The position numbers and the translations under genes are program-made. A stretch of DNA of 64,000 nucleotides, taken from assembly GCF_006335145.1 (NCBI RefSeq), contig NZ_VDMN01000002.1:62001-126000 (forward strand), in the 5' to 3' direction. Under the pieces are notes generated by a model. It was not told where the DNA came from, ran no database searches, and worked only from the letters and a program-made list of their open reading frames with translations. The stretch comes from Aliirhizobium smilacinae. Lineage in GTDB: Bacteria > Pseudomonadota > Alphaproteobacteria > Rhizobiales > Rhizobiaceae. Shown piece after piece: positions 42,248-51,561 of this stretch (positions within the stretch are counted from its first letter, which is position 1; each line of letters begins with the position of its first letter).

Positions 42248-43174
42248 TCAATAGATCGATTTCGAACGCCGGCCGAGCATCAGCAGGCTGGCGACGATGC
42301 AGATCACTAGCGTCAGCACGCCGACTGCCGCGGCGCGACCGAAGTTGTGATACTGGAAAGCCTGATCGTAGGTCATGATCGATAGGGTTTGCGTCGAGCG
42401 CAGCGGACCGCCACCGGTGAGTACCTTGATGATCGAAAAGTCGCGGAACACCCACAGCAGGGTCAGGACCAGCGTGACGCCCAGAACCGGCATAAGAAGC
42501 GGCATGGTAATCCAGCGGAAACGTTGCCAGACGTTCGCCCCATCCACCTTGGCGGCCGCGTAATAATCGGACGGTATCGACTGCAGGCCGGCAAGGCACA
42601 TGATCGAGACGAACGGAAAGCCCTTCCACACCATGGTGATCGCCACCGCCCAGAAGGCGGCTGTAGAACTGCTCACCCACGGGATCATCTGGCCGGTAAA
42701 ACCGAGCTGGATTGCCAGCCAGCCGAACAGGCCGAAGGACGTGTCGAACATCCAGGCAAAGATGACGACGGCGATGATTTCCGGCACGGCCCAGGGCAGC
42801 GCCATGCCGAGGCGGGCGATGGTACGGCCCTTGAAACGGTTGTTGGCAAGAAGCGCCGTGCTCAGACCCACGGCCACACTGCCGGCGGTGACGACCACCA
42901 CCAGTTTGAGTGTTACCCAGCAGGCCAGCCAGAATTCTTCCGACGAAAACAGCCAGGTGTAGTTGCTTACCGAAAATGGCCGGCTGGCGCCTCCGAGCCG
43001 AGGGATCTTGACCTGCTGGAAGGACAGGTCGATCGCCAGGACCAGCGGCCAGATGATGATGGCGGCAACCATCAGCACCGCCGGAGCGATCAGAATGTAG
43101 CCGAGAAGATGTTGCCGGCTGGGGCGCGCAAGATCAAAGAACTTGCGCCGCCCCGCCTGAACGGTGTCGGTCAT
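42248..43174 (-). CDS. Carbohydrate ABC transporter permease (MalF type)
   Basis: The 308-residue protein has six helices and the MalF-type coupling loop DYYAAAKVDGANVWQRFRWITMPLL. ATG 43174 follows GGAGGA; twelve extra in-frame codons upstream lack a ribosome site. A stem-loop separates it from the binding-protein gene. Confidence 0.94.
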   Translation of the reverse strand: MTDTVQAGRRKFFDLARPSRQHLLGYILIAPAVLMVAAIIIWPLVLAIDLSFQQVKIPRLGGASRPFSVSNYTWLFSSEEFWLACWVTLKLVVVVTAGSVAVGLSTALLANNRFKGRTIARLGMALPWAVPEIIAVVIFAWMFDTSFGLFGWLAIQLGFTGQMIPWVSSSTAAFWAVAITMVWKGFPFVSIMCLAGLQSIPSDYYAAAKVDGANVWQRFRWITMPLLMPVLGVTLVLTLLWVFRDFSIIKVLTGGGPLRSTQTLSIMTYDQAFQYHNFGRAAAVGVLTLVICIVASLLMLGRRSKSIY

Positions 43175-43207
43175 GGATGGTCCTCCTGCCGGATACTGTG
43201 AGTTGCC

Positions 43208-43231
43208 CATGGCCCGCCGATGCGGGCCATG
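43208..43231 (-). promoter_or_regulatory. Stem-loop between sugar-binding protein and permease genes
   Basis: A perfect nine-base stem (CATGGCCCG with CGGGCCATG, six-base loop) lies in the 70-base gap after the binding-protein stop. Like the REP/stem-loops in mal-type operons, it probably lets the binding protein be made in excess of the membrane subunits. Confidence 0.65.
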
Positions 43232-43244
43232 CCCTTATGATGGG

Positions 43245-44516
43245 TCAGCCCTTGATGGACTCGGCCTTGGCTTGCATGGTCTTGGCAACGTCAGCAGGAT
43301 CGAGATCCTGGATGATCATCCGCTGCGTTTCTTCCATCACCATCTTGCTGAACTCGTTGTAAAAGAGCTCGAGCCCGGTGGGTACACGGTCGATGCCGGC
43401 TGCAGCGGCTTCTTTCATCGTCTGAATCAGGATCGGGAAATGCGGAATAGTCTTTTCGACGCCGGAGACATCGGCCTTCGGACTTGGCGGCGTATTACCG
43501 CCCATCGTTGCATAGCTGCGCTGGAATTCCGGCGTCATCGTCAGCTTGATGAAGTCCCAGACAAGCTGCTTCTGGTCGTCCGGAATATCTGACGGCATCG
43601 CCAGCACGTTCGATGAGCCACCAAGCGGCGGCGTGAGAGGCGGGGCTGCATAAACGATATCGCTCTTGGCTGATCCTTTTTCGGTTGTGCCATAAAGCCA
43701 CGGACCGTCTAGACGCATGGCCATCTTGCCGTCGGCAAACAGTTTTCGCACGTCGCTGGCGCTCATATCGACGGGGCTGACACCGCTTTTCATCACGGTC
43801 TTCCAGCGCGTCAGACCTTCGACCATTTCGGGCGTGTCGATGGTGATATTGCCGTCCTTATCGGTCCAGTAGGCTTTGGCGTCGATGATGTAGTTTAACA
43901 TCTCGGTCAGATACTGGCCCGGCCCGCCCTTGGTTTCGTGGCCGGTGCCGAACTGGTCGATGATACCGTCGCCGTTGAGATCCTTGGTGGTCGCCTTTGC
44001 GGCAGCCAGAAACTCCTCGTAGGTCTTCGGCACGGCAACGCCGGCCGCATCCAGGATCTTCTTGTTGTATGCCATGACGAACCCAAAATAGTTTGTCATG
44101 ATGCAGACGGTTTCACCATTCCATTCGCATTTCTGCTGGCCGGCCCAGCCGGTCATGTCGATGCCGTCCTTCTTCAGCCACGGATCGAGCGGCTCCAGCC
44201 AGCCGCTATCAGCAAACATCTGGAACTCGAAGGATGCCAGATGAACGATTTGCGGCGGCTGGTTGGCGGCAAACAGCGTGGTCATCGTATCCGCATAGGA
44301 GCTGCGCTCTGCCTTGGTGAACTCGATTTTCACCCCAGGATGCTGTTTTTCGAATTCGGCGATGGCCGAACGCCACCACTCGCCGGTACCGGCATCGTCC
44401 GTCTGCCAGGAAATGAATTTCAGGACGGTATCGGCCATGGCCGGGGCAAAGCTGCCCATTGTCATCAAAGCGGCAGTCGCGGCGCCGAGCGCCAGTCTTT
44501 TCATTCTCTTGTTCAT
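43245..44516 (-). CDS. Sugar ABC transporter periplasmic substrate-binding protein
   Basis: The 423-residue type I solute-binding protein has a signal peptide (about 1-28, FAPAMADT). Landmarks include DADGWYKY-like regions replaced by SGWLEPLDPWLKKDG, WNGETVCIMTNYFGFVMAYNKKILDAAG, and KMAMRLDGPWLYG. ATG 44516 follows GGAGGAGGAAA. The cargo is likely a sugar or sugar acid degraded by the adjacent dehydratase-aldolase pathway. Confidence 0.93.
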   Translation of the reverse strand: MNKRMKRLALGAATAALMTMGSFAPAMADTVLKFISWQTDDAGTGEWWRSAIAEFEKQHPGVKIEFTKAERSSYADTMTTLFAANQPPQIVHLASFEFQMFADSGWLEPLDPWLKKDGIDMTGWAGQQKCEWNGETVCIMTNYFGFVMAYNKKILDAAGVAVPKTYEEFLAAAKATTKDLNGDGIIDQFGTGHETKGGPGQYLTEMLNYIIDAKAYWTDKDGNITIDTPEMVEGLTRWKTVMKSGVSPVDMSASDVRKLFADGKMAMRLDGPWLYGTTEKGSAKSDIVYAAPPLTPPLGGSSNVLAMPSDIPDDQKQLVWDFIKLTMTPEFQRSYATMGGNTPPSPKADVSGVEKTIPHFPILIQTMKEAAAAGIDRVPTGLELFYNEFSKMVMEETQRMIIQDLDPADVAKTMQAKAESIKG

Positions 44517-44540
44517 GGTTTCCTCCTCCAAAGAACCAAT

Positions 44541-45707
44541 TCAGATACGTTCAAGCAGACCGATCGCCGCCTCCGACGGCTTCACTCCGAGCCCAGGCCC
44601 GGATGGCAGGTGATAGCGACCTTCGCTGCAATCCATGTCACCTGACAGAAGGCGGCGGTTTGGCTCGAAGATCGAATGCTGGAATTCATGGCCCTTGAGC
44701 GTCGGCAGTGTCGAAGACGCCTGCAGACTGGCGGCCAGAAAGATGCCGGCCCCGACCGTGGCATGCGGTATCACGTCGATATCGTGTTCGTTCGCCAGCG
44801 CGCCGATACGGATGAAATTGGTGATGCCCTTGTGGCCCATTTCCGGCTGGACGATGGCAATTCGGCACCGCTCGACGCGGGCGCGCATGTCCCAATGGGT
44901 GCGCCATTCCTCGCCGACCGCGATCGGGATGTCGGTGCCCTTGGAGACTTTTTCCAGCCCGGCAATATCCTCGGTCCAGACCGGTGCCTCGGCAAACCAC
45001 GGATCGAACGGCGCCATTTCGGCGATCAGATCCAATGCCCTTTCCGGTGTCTGGTTCCAGTGCATATCGGCTGCAATCTTCGCATCCGGCCCGAGAACCT
45101 TGCGCAGGTTTTCCATTTCCGCCGCAGGCCCGTCATCGGCCACCGGCGTTGCAAACTTGAAGGCATCGAAACCGCGATCCTGCCAGTATTTCGCCAGTTC
45201 GCCGCGGGCCTCAAGGGTCTTTTCCGGCAGGCCCGAGACATAGGCCGGGAAATCATCGACGCCACCGCCGAGCATCTCGCGGACGGACTTGCCGGCTTCC
45301 TGTCCGGCTATATCCCACAGCGCGATATCGAGAGCCGCCAGCGCATCCACATAAAAGCCGCCGGTATAACCCCGCACCCGCATCATGTCGTAGAGATCGT
45401 CATAGATTGCCGACGGATCGGATGCATCGCGGCCGATGACGAAACCGGCGAGCAGGTCGTTGATCAGAGCGGCCACCGCGCCAGGCGCGACGATGCCATA
45501 GGTTTCGCCCCATCCAACCGTATCTGCTTCGGTCGTCATCCGGACAAGCACGCTGCGATCGAAGGTCGGATAGACCGTGCGATTTCCCTTTCGCACGATA
45601 TAGCCGTTCGGATTAACCACTTCGCCTTCGCGCAGGGCACCGAGATAGGGCACCTTGCGCGGTTGAGTCAGTGTGAAGACTTCAATGGTCGCAATGGGAC
45701 TGTTCAT
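44541..45707 (-). CDS. Enolase-superfamily sugar-acid dehydratase (mandelate racemase type)
   Basis: The 388-residue protein has a capping domain and a beta-barrel with metal ligands Asp (ADMHWN), Glu (WFAEAPV) and Glu (VGEEWRTH), and a general-base His in VIPHATVGAG. The Lys position reads AFKFATP. These mark the mandelate racemase subgroup, which dehydrates aldonic/aldaric acids to 2-keto-3-deoxy acids. It overlaps the aldolase gene upstream by four bases, supporting dehydration followed by cleavage or phosphorylation. Exact sugar acid unknown. Confidence 0.9.
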   Translation of the reverse strand: MNSPIATIEVFTLTQPRKVPYLGALREGEVVNPNGYIVRKGNRTVYPTFDRSVLVRMTTEADTVGWGETYGIVAPGAVAALINDLLAGFVIGRDASDPSAIYDDLYDMMRVRGYTGGFYVDALAALDIALWDIAGQEAGKSVREMLGGGVDDFPAYVSGLPEKTLEARGELAKYWQDRGFDAFKFATPVADDGPAAEMENLRKVLGPDAKIAADMHWNQTPERALDLIAEMAPFDPWFAEAPVWTEDIAGLEKVSKGTDIPIAVGEEWRTHWDMRARVERCRIAIVQPEMGHKGITNFIRIGALANEHDIDVIPHATVGAGIFLAASLQASSTLPTLKGHEFQHSIFEPNRRLLSGDMDCSEGRYHLPSGPGLGVKPSEAAIGLLERI

Positions 45708-46612
45708 GCGGCCTCCGAAACAAGAAGACCGAGCTCGACAAGATTGGCATCGATATCTGCAATCGCCGCTGCATCGAGATTTGGGGTTGCGGCGCGTACG
45801 CCGACACCGTCGATCACGCCGCGGCGCGCCAGGACATGTTTGGTCAGCCGCATGCGGTAGACCGCCTGAAGAACCAGAAGCGGAAGGGTGCGGACGTAAA
45901 TGCTGCGGGCTTCATCGCGCCTGCCGGCGGCGAGTGCCCGGTCGATCGCCACGTGTTCCCCGGCAATTTCCAACGCAGGCATGGCAGCGGTCGCACCACG
46001 GGCATATTCGTCGAGAATGTAGCGTGCTCCGCCGCCGCCGATCACACCCTTCAACGTCTCCGGCGCGTGGGCGATGATATGGCTGATCGCAGGACCAGCC
46101 GGTAGCGTCTCTTCTTTCACGTAAGCGACCCGCGGCAGCGCATGGAGGATTTCGACGATCGCCTGTGGCGACAGGTCGGAGCCGCGCGGCGCCGGTGCAT
46201 TCTGCAGGATGATTTCGACGTCCGGCAGCGCTTCGAGAATATTGCCGAGGAATTCGATCAAAGCCGGCGCATCGATGCCGACCGATTTCGGCGGCTGCAC
46301 CATCAGATGCCGGATACCAAGACCTGTTGCAACCCGGCCGTGATCGACCACCTCGCGCCAATCAGCAGCACTGGCGCCTGCCACGACCGGCACCCGACCT
46401 GCCGCAGCGGCGACGACAATCCTTAGAAGCAGTGCACGTTCATCGGCATCAAGGTTTTCTACCTCGCTGGCAAAACCGGGAAACACGACGCCATCCACAC
46501 CCTGATCGAGAGCGAACTGCACCAGCCGCGACATTCCTGCCTCATCAACACTGCCATCCGCCAAAAAGGGCGTCGGCATGACAGGCAAAATGCCCTTTAA
46601 ACCAGCTGCCAT
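45704..46612 (-). CDS. DHDPS-family 2-keto-3-deoxy-acid aldolase
   Basis: The 302-residue TIM-barrel protein has Schiff-base Lys in VAYVKEETL and PGFASEVENL for substrate binding. The YNxP Tyr position is Gln (IILQNAPAP), unlike classical DHDPS. ATG 46612 follows GGGAGGTGAAGAA. It is the first gene of the minus-strand sugar-acid operon; a pyruvate-releasing cleavage of a 2-keto-3-deoxy acid fits the context of dehydratase and dgoK. Confidence 0.88.
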   Translation of the reverse strand: MAAGLKGILPVMPTPFLADGSVDEAGMSRLVQFALDQGVDGVVFPGFASEVENLDADERALLLRIVVAAAAGRVPVVAGASAADWREVVDHGRVATGLGIRHLMVQPPKSVGIDAPALIEFLGNILEALPDVEIILQNAPAPRGSDLSPQAIVEILHALPRVAYVKEETLPAGPAISHIIAHAPETLKGVIGGGGARYILDEYARGATAAMPALEIAGEHVAIDRALAAGRRDEARSIYVRTLPLLVLQAVYRMRLTKHVLARRGVIDGVGVRAATPNLDAAAIADIDANLVELGLLVSEAA

Positions 46613-46630
46613 TTCTTCACCTCCCAATGA

Positions 46631-46692
46631 AGTATCATATAGTGGTACTCTGAATTCACTAATTGACACTACATATGCTTGCCCCCTATGAC
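46631..46692. promoter_or_regulatory. Divergent promoter region of the sugar-acid operon and dgoK
   Basis: An imperfect inverted repeat AGTATCA-TATAG-TGGTACT (46631-46649, one mismatch) is a candidate operator, possibly for the IclR fusion protein. On the plus strand TTGACA (46663-46668) is followed after 18 bases by TATGAC (46687-46692), a plausible sigma-70 promoter about 38 bases before the dgoK ATG. Confidence 0.45.
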
Positions 46693-46729
46693 AAGCCCCC
46701 AGATGAAATGAGCAGAGGAGGCTCACGAC

Positions 46730-47641
46730 ATGGCAGGAGAAACAGCGGCGATCGTTGTCGATTGGGGAACCACTTCATTGAGGGCAACGCTGGTCGATGC
46801 CCGCGGCAACGAACTGGAGAATATTGAGACGTCGCAAGGTATCTCGAGCCTCAACAAAGGCGACCATGAAGAGGTGCTGACCGCGGTTCTTGCGCCTTGG
46901 TTCTCCGCCCACGGAGCGTTGCCCGTTGCCGCACTTGGGATGGTCACCAGCCGCAATGGCTGGATTGAAGTCCCCTATGTGCCTTGCCCTGCAGGTCCAG
47001 CCGAGCTTGCTGCAGGAGCCATACGCAGATCATTGCCGAATGGGTCGGATCTTGTTTTCCTGCCAGGCCTGACGGATCCGTTGCGCAAACCCTTTCCGGA
47101 CGTAATGCGCGGAGAAGAAACGCAGGTCGCAGGACATGGGCTTGCCGATGACGCGACGATCATCATACCCGGGACCCACAGCAAGTGGGCGAAGGTGAAA
47201 AATAGACGGATCGACAGTTTTCAAACCTTCGTGACCGGTGAGGTTTTTGCACTGCTCTTGAACAACTCCTTCATCGCCCGAGGCGCGGCGCAGCCGCCGG
47301 TGGATGATCCGGAAGCCTATCGCTGGGGTCTTGAGGAAGCGAAGAACTCCGGAGCTATGCTGTCTTTGCTGTTTTCGGCAAGGACTGGTGGATTGGCCGG
47401 CAAGCTCTCGGCAGAGCAGTTGCGGTCTTATGTCCACGGTATGGTAATCGGCCAGGAATTCAGGCAGGCGCGCGAAGATGGCTGGTATTCGGAAGGCGGT
47501 GAAGCAATCATCATCGGGAATGACGGCTTAAACGACCTTTACGTGGCTGCCGCGAACGTGTTCGACCTTGAAGTCACCATGGGCAAAGACGACGTCCTGA
47601 TCCGCGGGGCGCTGAATGTAATACGTCACACGCTATCGTAA
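46730..47641 (+). CDS. dgoK: 2-dehydro-3-deoxygalactonokinase (DgoK)
   Basis: The 303-residue sugar kinase of the ASKHA type has VVDWGTTSLRATLVD as the phosphate loop, GMVTSRNGWIEVPYV, and PGTHSKWAKVK with FQTFVTGEVFALLL, all diagnostic of DgoK. It phosphorylates 2-keto-3-deoxy-galactonate before DgoA cleavage. No dgoA-type gene is visible in the window; the opposite operon has a DHDPS-type aldolase instead. AGAGGAGG precedes the ATG. It is transcribed divergently from the sugar-acid operon. Confidence 0.93.
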   Translation: MAGETAAIVVDWGTTSLRATLVDARGNELENIETSQGISSLNKGDHEEVLTAVLAPWFSAHGALPVAALGMVTSRNGWIEVPYVPCPAGPAELAAGAIRRSLPNGSDLVFLPGLTDPLRKPFPDVMRGEETQVAGHGLADDATIIIPGTHSKWAKVKNRRIDSFQTFVTGEVFALLLNNSFIARGAAQPPVDDPEAYRWGLEEAKNSGAMLSLLFSARTGGLAGKLSAEQLRSYVHGMVIGQEFRQAREDGWYSEGGEAIIIGNDGLNDLYVAAANVFDLEVTMGKDDVLIRGALNVIRHTLS

Positions 47642-47705
47642 ACCTTGGCCAGTAAGCCGGGGAACATCCGGCAAAACACTCCCGAGCATTTGTTTGAGGA
47701 AAGAT

Positions 47706-48368
47706 ATGTACGATTTCCCGGCCGGTATCGGCACAAGCCGTCACGAGGACGATATCATCACGATACTGGCGCGACTTGAGCGCGTCGGCCTTCCCTCCGA
47801 TCCGATCGCCTTTTATGGCTCCTCTTCCTTTCGGATCTGGAATTCCATCACCGAGGATCTAGGTTCGCTGGATGTCGTCAACCTTGGTTTCGGCGGAGGC
47901 ACATTTCTTTCAGGCATTCACTATCTTGATCAGCTTCTGAAGCCTCTCAAAACGAGAAGAATAGCGCTCTATTTCGGTGAAAATGACATCGCCAGCGACG
48001 GCCTTACCGCCCATACGACGTTTCGCCATCTAAAGGATCTGCGGAACCGGATTTCACAGGCGCTGCCGCAGTCCGAAGTGTTCATCCTGTCGATCAAGCA
48101 CAGTCCCGCACGGTGGATCTATCACCATGAATTCGAGCTTTTCAACCAGCTGGCACGCGACTGGTGCGAAGGCCGCGATGACACATCGTGGATTGAGGCA
48201 GGCAACGGCCTCATCGGCGAGAACGGTTTGCCGATGTTCCGATACTACTTGCCCGATTTGGTCCACATGAATGCAGCGGGTTATGCCGTTTGGTCGACGG
48301 CGCTCAAAAAAGCTCCGCAACTGTTAAATCCGTTCTCCGGCAAGTCGAATGAGAGTCCATTTATTTAA
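47706..48368 (+). CDS. SGNH/GDSL-type hydrolase
   Basis: The 220-residue protein has an SGNH-like order: YGSSSFRIW (Ser block), NLGFGGGTFLSG (Gly block), YFGENDIASDG (Asn block) and DLVHMNAAGY (Asp/His block). It is predicted to be an esterase or acetylhydrolase. ATG 47706 is preceded by GAGGAAA, so the TTG at 47694 is less likely. It lies 64 bases after dgoK with a small inverted repeat (47658-47673) between. There is no signal peptide; it could deacylate an imported sugar. Confidence 0.85.
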   Translation: MYDFPAGIGTSRHEDDIITILARLERVGLPSDPIAFYGSSSFRIWNSITEDLGSLDVVNLGFGGGTFLSGIHYLDQLLKPLKTRRIALYFGENDIASDGLTAHTTFRHLKDLRNRISQALPQSEVFILSIKHSPARWIYHHEFELFNQLARDWCEGRDDTSWIEAGNGLIGENGLPMFRYYLPDLVHMNAAGYAVWSTALKKAPQLLNPFSGKSNESPFI

Positions 48369-48625
48369 GACGGCTCATTGTACGTCATGGCGAAAGAGCG
48401 GATTATGAACATCGCATCGTGAGCCCTTGATCTTGAAAGGGTTATGAACTTGCGACCCTGTTTTACCTACACTCGACACCGGATGGGGTGGAAACTTTAG
48501 CTGGCGGGACGATGCCCTTCGTAAGAGCACTTCATAGCGTGTGTGCAGCCCTAGAAGCTTCATCCGAATGCCGCCAGCTCGCTTTGAATTGCAAAAAACG
48601 TGTTAGAAATGCTTCAGCAGACCAT
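48369..48625. other. Intergenic region between convergent genes
   Basis: These 257 bases separate the SGNH hydrolase and the AapP-like ATPase, which converge. I see no credible gene. A short imperfect repeat of TTATGAAC occurs twice (near 48404 and 48442), with no assignable role. Confidence 0.4.
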
Positions 48626-49396
48626 TCAATGCAGGATCTGGCTGAGGAACAGCTTTGTGCGCTCGTGCTGCGGATTGTCGAAGAACTCGGCAGGTGAGTT
48701 CTGCTCGACGATCTGGCCCTGGTCCATGAAGATGACGCGGTTGGCGACCTGACGGGCAAAGCCCATTTCATGGGTGACGCACAGCATGGTCATGCCTTCC
48801 TCGGCAAGGCTCACCATCGTGTCGAGCACTTCCTTGACCATTTCCGGATCGAGCGCCGAGGTCGGCTCATCGAACAGCATGATCTTCGGTTTCATGCAGA
48901 GCGAGCGGGCGATCGCCACGCGCTGCTGCTGGCCACCGGAGAGCTGGCCCGGATATTTGTTCGCCTGTTCCGGGATCTTGACGCGCTTGAGGTAGTGCAT
49001 CGCCACTTCCTCGGCTTCCTTCTTCGGCATCTTGCGAACCCAGATCGGCGCCAGCGTGCAGTTTTCCAGGATCGTTAAATGCGGGAAGAGGTTGAAGTGC
49101 TGGAACACCATGCCGACTTCGCGGCGCACTTCGTCGATCTTCTTCAGATCGTTGGTGAGCTCGATATTGTCAACGAGGATATTGCCGGACTGGTGCTCTT
49201 CGAGACGATTGATACAGCGGATCATCGTCGACTTGCCGGAGCCCGAAGGCCCGGCAATGACGATACGCTCGCCCTTCATCACCTTCAGATTGATGTCGCG
49301 CAGCACGTGGAAATCACCGTACCACTTGTTCATCGCGATGATTTCGACAGCAACCTCGGTCGAGGAAACGGTCAGGTTCTTCAGTGCTGCGCTCAT
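48626..49396 (-). CDS. aapP: AapP-like general amino acid ABC transporter ATP-binding protein
   Basis: The 256-residue ATPase closely resembles rhizobial AapP throughout: [70 protein letters not shown], and the ending [12 protein letters not shown]. AapP normally works with AapJQM, which are absent here. It is the last gene of an importer operon that already encodes its own ATPase (50123-50854), so it is a second, surplus ATPase. It may be an extra copy of aapP captured here. Confidence 0.88.
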   Translation of the reverse strand: MSAALKNLTVSSTEVAVEIIAMNKWYGDFHVLRDINLKVMKGERIVIAGPSGSGKSTMIRCINRLEEHQSGNILVDNIELTNDLKKIDEVRREVGMVFQHFNLFPHLTILENCTLAPIWVRKMPKKEAEEVAMHYLKRVKIPEQANKYPGQLSGGQQQRVAIARSLCMKPKIMLFDEPTSALDPEMVKEVLDTMVSLAEEGMTMLCVTHEMGFARQVANRVIFMDQGQIVEQNSPAEFFDNPQHERTKLFLSQILH

Positions 49397-49430
49397 GTCA
49401 GGTCCAGATGATGTTATGTCTTGTCCGTGA

Positions 49431-50105
49431 TCAGGCCTCTACGACGAGACCTTTGGCTTTCAGGACATGCTCGAGGTTGCTGACCTCGACCACGGACTTG
49501 CCGGCCTTGTAAGCAGCAATGTAACCGGCCTCGGCATCTTCACGCGCCTGGGACAGCTTTGCCACTTCGGCAACCTCGTGGCGACGAACCACAACGAGAC
49601 CATCGGCATCGCCGACGATCACGTCGCCCGGATTGATGATCTCGCCGCCGACGATGATGCTGTCGTTGGTCGTCCCGATCGTTTCCTTCACGGTACCCTT
49701 GATGCAGGTGCTGAGCGAAAAAACCGGAAAGCCCAGGTCGCGCAACTGCAGCGTATCGCGAACGCCGGTGTCGGTGACAAGACCGCCGATACCCTTGGCA
49801 AGGCAGGCATTCGCCAGCACATCGCCGAACGAGCCGGCTTCCTCGTATTCGCCGGCGGAAACCACGATGATGTCTCCGGGCTTGGCATAATTGATCGCCA
49901 GCTGCAGCATGATATTGTCGCGTGGCGAGGATTTTACCGTAAAGGCCGGGCCGCAGAGCTTCATCCGGTAGTCGACCGGCTTCAGACGCGACGACAATGC
50001 GCCACGACGGCCCTGTGCCTCGTGAATGGTGGCCGGCGAAAATTTCGACAGCGCCTCCAAGTCCTGTTTACTCGGACGGGCGGGAATATCCTTGATATGG
50101 ACCAT
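49431..50105 (-). CDS. RraA-type class II pyruvate aldolase (HMG/CHA aldolase family), copy 1
   Basis: The 224-residue protein has the RraA fold and the Asp-X20-Arg-Asp motif (Asp95, Arg116-Asp117) associated with 4-hydroxy-4-methyl-2-oxoglutarate / 4-carboxy-4-hydroxy-2-oxoadipate aldolases. GDADGLVVV supplies a further conserved loop. It would cleave a branched 4-hydroxy-2-oxo acid to pyruvate. It lies between the importer ATPase and the AapP-like ATPase genes. A second copy about 90% identical in protein sequence occurs at 58744-59418. Confidence 0.92.
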   Translation of the reverse strand: MVHIKDIPARPSKQDLEALSKFSPATIHEAQGRRGALSSRLKPVDYRMKLCGPAFTVKSSPRDNIMLQLAINYAKPGDIIVVSAGEYEEAGSFGDVLANACLAKGIGGLVTDTGVRDTLQLRDLGFPVFSLSTCIKGTVKETIGTTNDSIIVGGEIINPGDVIVGDADGLVVVRRHEVAEVAKLSQAREDAEAGYIAAYKAGKSVVEVSNLEHVLKAKGLVVEA

Positions 50106-50122
50106 GTTGTCCTCCTGTTATC

Positions 50123-50854
50123 TCAATGATTTTTACGAACTGCGGATAGGAAGTTGCGAACATCCTGATGCGCTTCATCCGAGAAGAATTGCGCCGGTTC
50201 GGCATCGAAAGTCAGTGTGCCGTTGCGTAGGAACCAGATGCGATCCGCTACTTCGCGTGCAAATCCCATTTCGTGGGTGACGCACATCATGGTAATGCCG
50301 TCAGCCGATAGTTCGCGCAGCAGCTTCAGCACTTCCCCGACCATTTCCGGGTCGAGAGCGCTGGTCGGTTCGTCAAGAACAAGCACTTCCGGCTTCAGGA
50401 TCAGCGAACGCGCGATCGCGACACGTTGCGACTGGCCACCGGAAATATCGGCGGGAAGAGAATTCGCCTTGTCGGCAAGCCCTACCCGTTCCAGCATCTG
50501 CATCGCCACTGGCCGTGCCTGAGCACGCGACCGCTCGCGGATACGCAGCAGCGGCAACATCACGTTTTCCACCACCGAGAGATGCGGAAAAAGATTGAAC
50601 TGCTGGAAGACAAAACCGATGCCGCTGCGCAGCACGTTGACATCGACATCCTTCGCATAGATGTCGCGCCCGGCAAGGGTAATCTGCCCCTTCTGGATCG
50701 GCTCAAGCCGGTTGACCGTCCGGATCAGCGTCGATTTTCCGGAACCGGAGGGACCGCAGAGCACGGTCGTGGTCCCCTTGGCTACCGTCGCATTGACGTC
50801 ACGCAGCACTTGCAGGGCGCCGAACCACTTGGAAACGTTCTGAAATTCGATCAT
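50123..50854 (-). CDS. Polar amino-acid-type ABC transporter ATP-binding protein
   Basis: The 243-residue ATPase has [22 protein letters not shown] (a slightly unusual ISGG signature) and [14 protein letters not shown] 50854 overlaps the permease stop by four bases; a much longer frame extending upstream to 51439 is out-of-frame antisense reading of the permease. It serves the two permeases encoded upstream. Confidence 0.93.
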   Translation of the reverse strand: MIEFQNVSKWFGALQVLRDVNATVAKGTTTVLCGPSGSGKSTLIRTVNRLEPIQKGQITLAGRDIYAKDVDVNVLRSGIGFVFQQFNLFPHLSVVENVMLPLLRIRERSRAQARPVAMQMLERVGLADKANSLPADISGGQSQRVAIARSLILKPEVLVLDEPTSALDPEMVGEVLKLLRELSADGITMMCVTHEMGFAREVADRIWFLRNGTLTFDAEPAQFFSDEAHQDVRNFLSAVRKNH

Positions 50855-51561
50855 GCCACAGCCTCCACAATAACCTGCCCGGTTCGGCGTGCCGAAATCC
50901 TGCGTTCCAGCCAGTTCGTGGCCTGGCTGAGGCTGAAGCAAAGGACGAAGTAGACCGCAGCGAGAATACCGAAGATCTGCAGCGGCTTGGTTACTTCGTT
51001 GGAGTTGACCTGTAGCATCACGTAGGAGAGTTCCGAGACGGCGATGATCGAGCCGAGCGAGGACTCCTTGATGATCGTCGTCAGCTGATTGACGATGCCT
51101 GGGATGACGTTGAAGATCGCTTGCGGAAGGATGACCTTGAACGTGGTCGGGATGTAGCCGAGGCCGAGTGCGGCCGCGGCCTCCCTCTGCCCCTTGGGCA
51201 GTCCGACGATGCCGGCGGCGATGATTTCGCCGAGATAGGCCGTCTGGTAAATGACGATGGCGACGATCAGCGTGAACACCGCATCGATCGGAAAGCCGAT
51301 GATCATCGGCAAAGCGAAATACGCCCAGAAGATCAGCATCAGCAGCGGAATGGCGCGGACACTGTGGACGAAGCCGTTGGCAATCGTCTGGATGATGCCG
51401 GGTTTGCCGGTTCTGGCAAGCGCGATCAGTACGGCGCAAGGGAATGTCACGATGAGGCTGACGAAGGAGATGATCAGCGTCATCGCCAGTCCGCCCAGCT
51501 TGCCATGCGGATATTCGCCGATCAGCAGCAGAAGCCAGTATTCCTGAATGATTTCCAGCAT
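50851..51561 (-). CDS. Polar amino-acid-type ABC transporter permease
   Basis: The 236-residue permease has about five helices and the coupling loop GQREAAAALGLGYIPTTFKVILPQA. It is paired with the permease gene upstream, whose stop shares base 51561 with its start. The two form the heterodimeric channel of the first RraA-associated importer. Confidence 0.92.
   Translation of the reverse strand: MLEIIQEYWLLLLIGEYPHGKLGGLAMTLIISFVSLIVTFPCAVLIALARTGKPGIIQTIANGFVHSVRAIPLLMLIFWAYFALPMIIGFPIDAVFTLIVAIVIYQTAYLGEIIAAGIVGLPKGQREAAAALGLGYIPTTFKVILPQAIFNVIPGIVNQLTTIIKESSLGSIIAVSELSYVMLQVNSNEVTKPLQIFGILAAVYFVLCFSLSQATNWLERRISARRTGQVIVEAVA

Noticed and set aside
50855-51439. N-terminal extension of the ATPase at 50123-50854
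   Set aside because: The extension reads the permease gene out of frame and has no ABC homology; the ATG at 50854 overlaps the permease stop and begins a normal ATPase.
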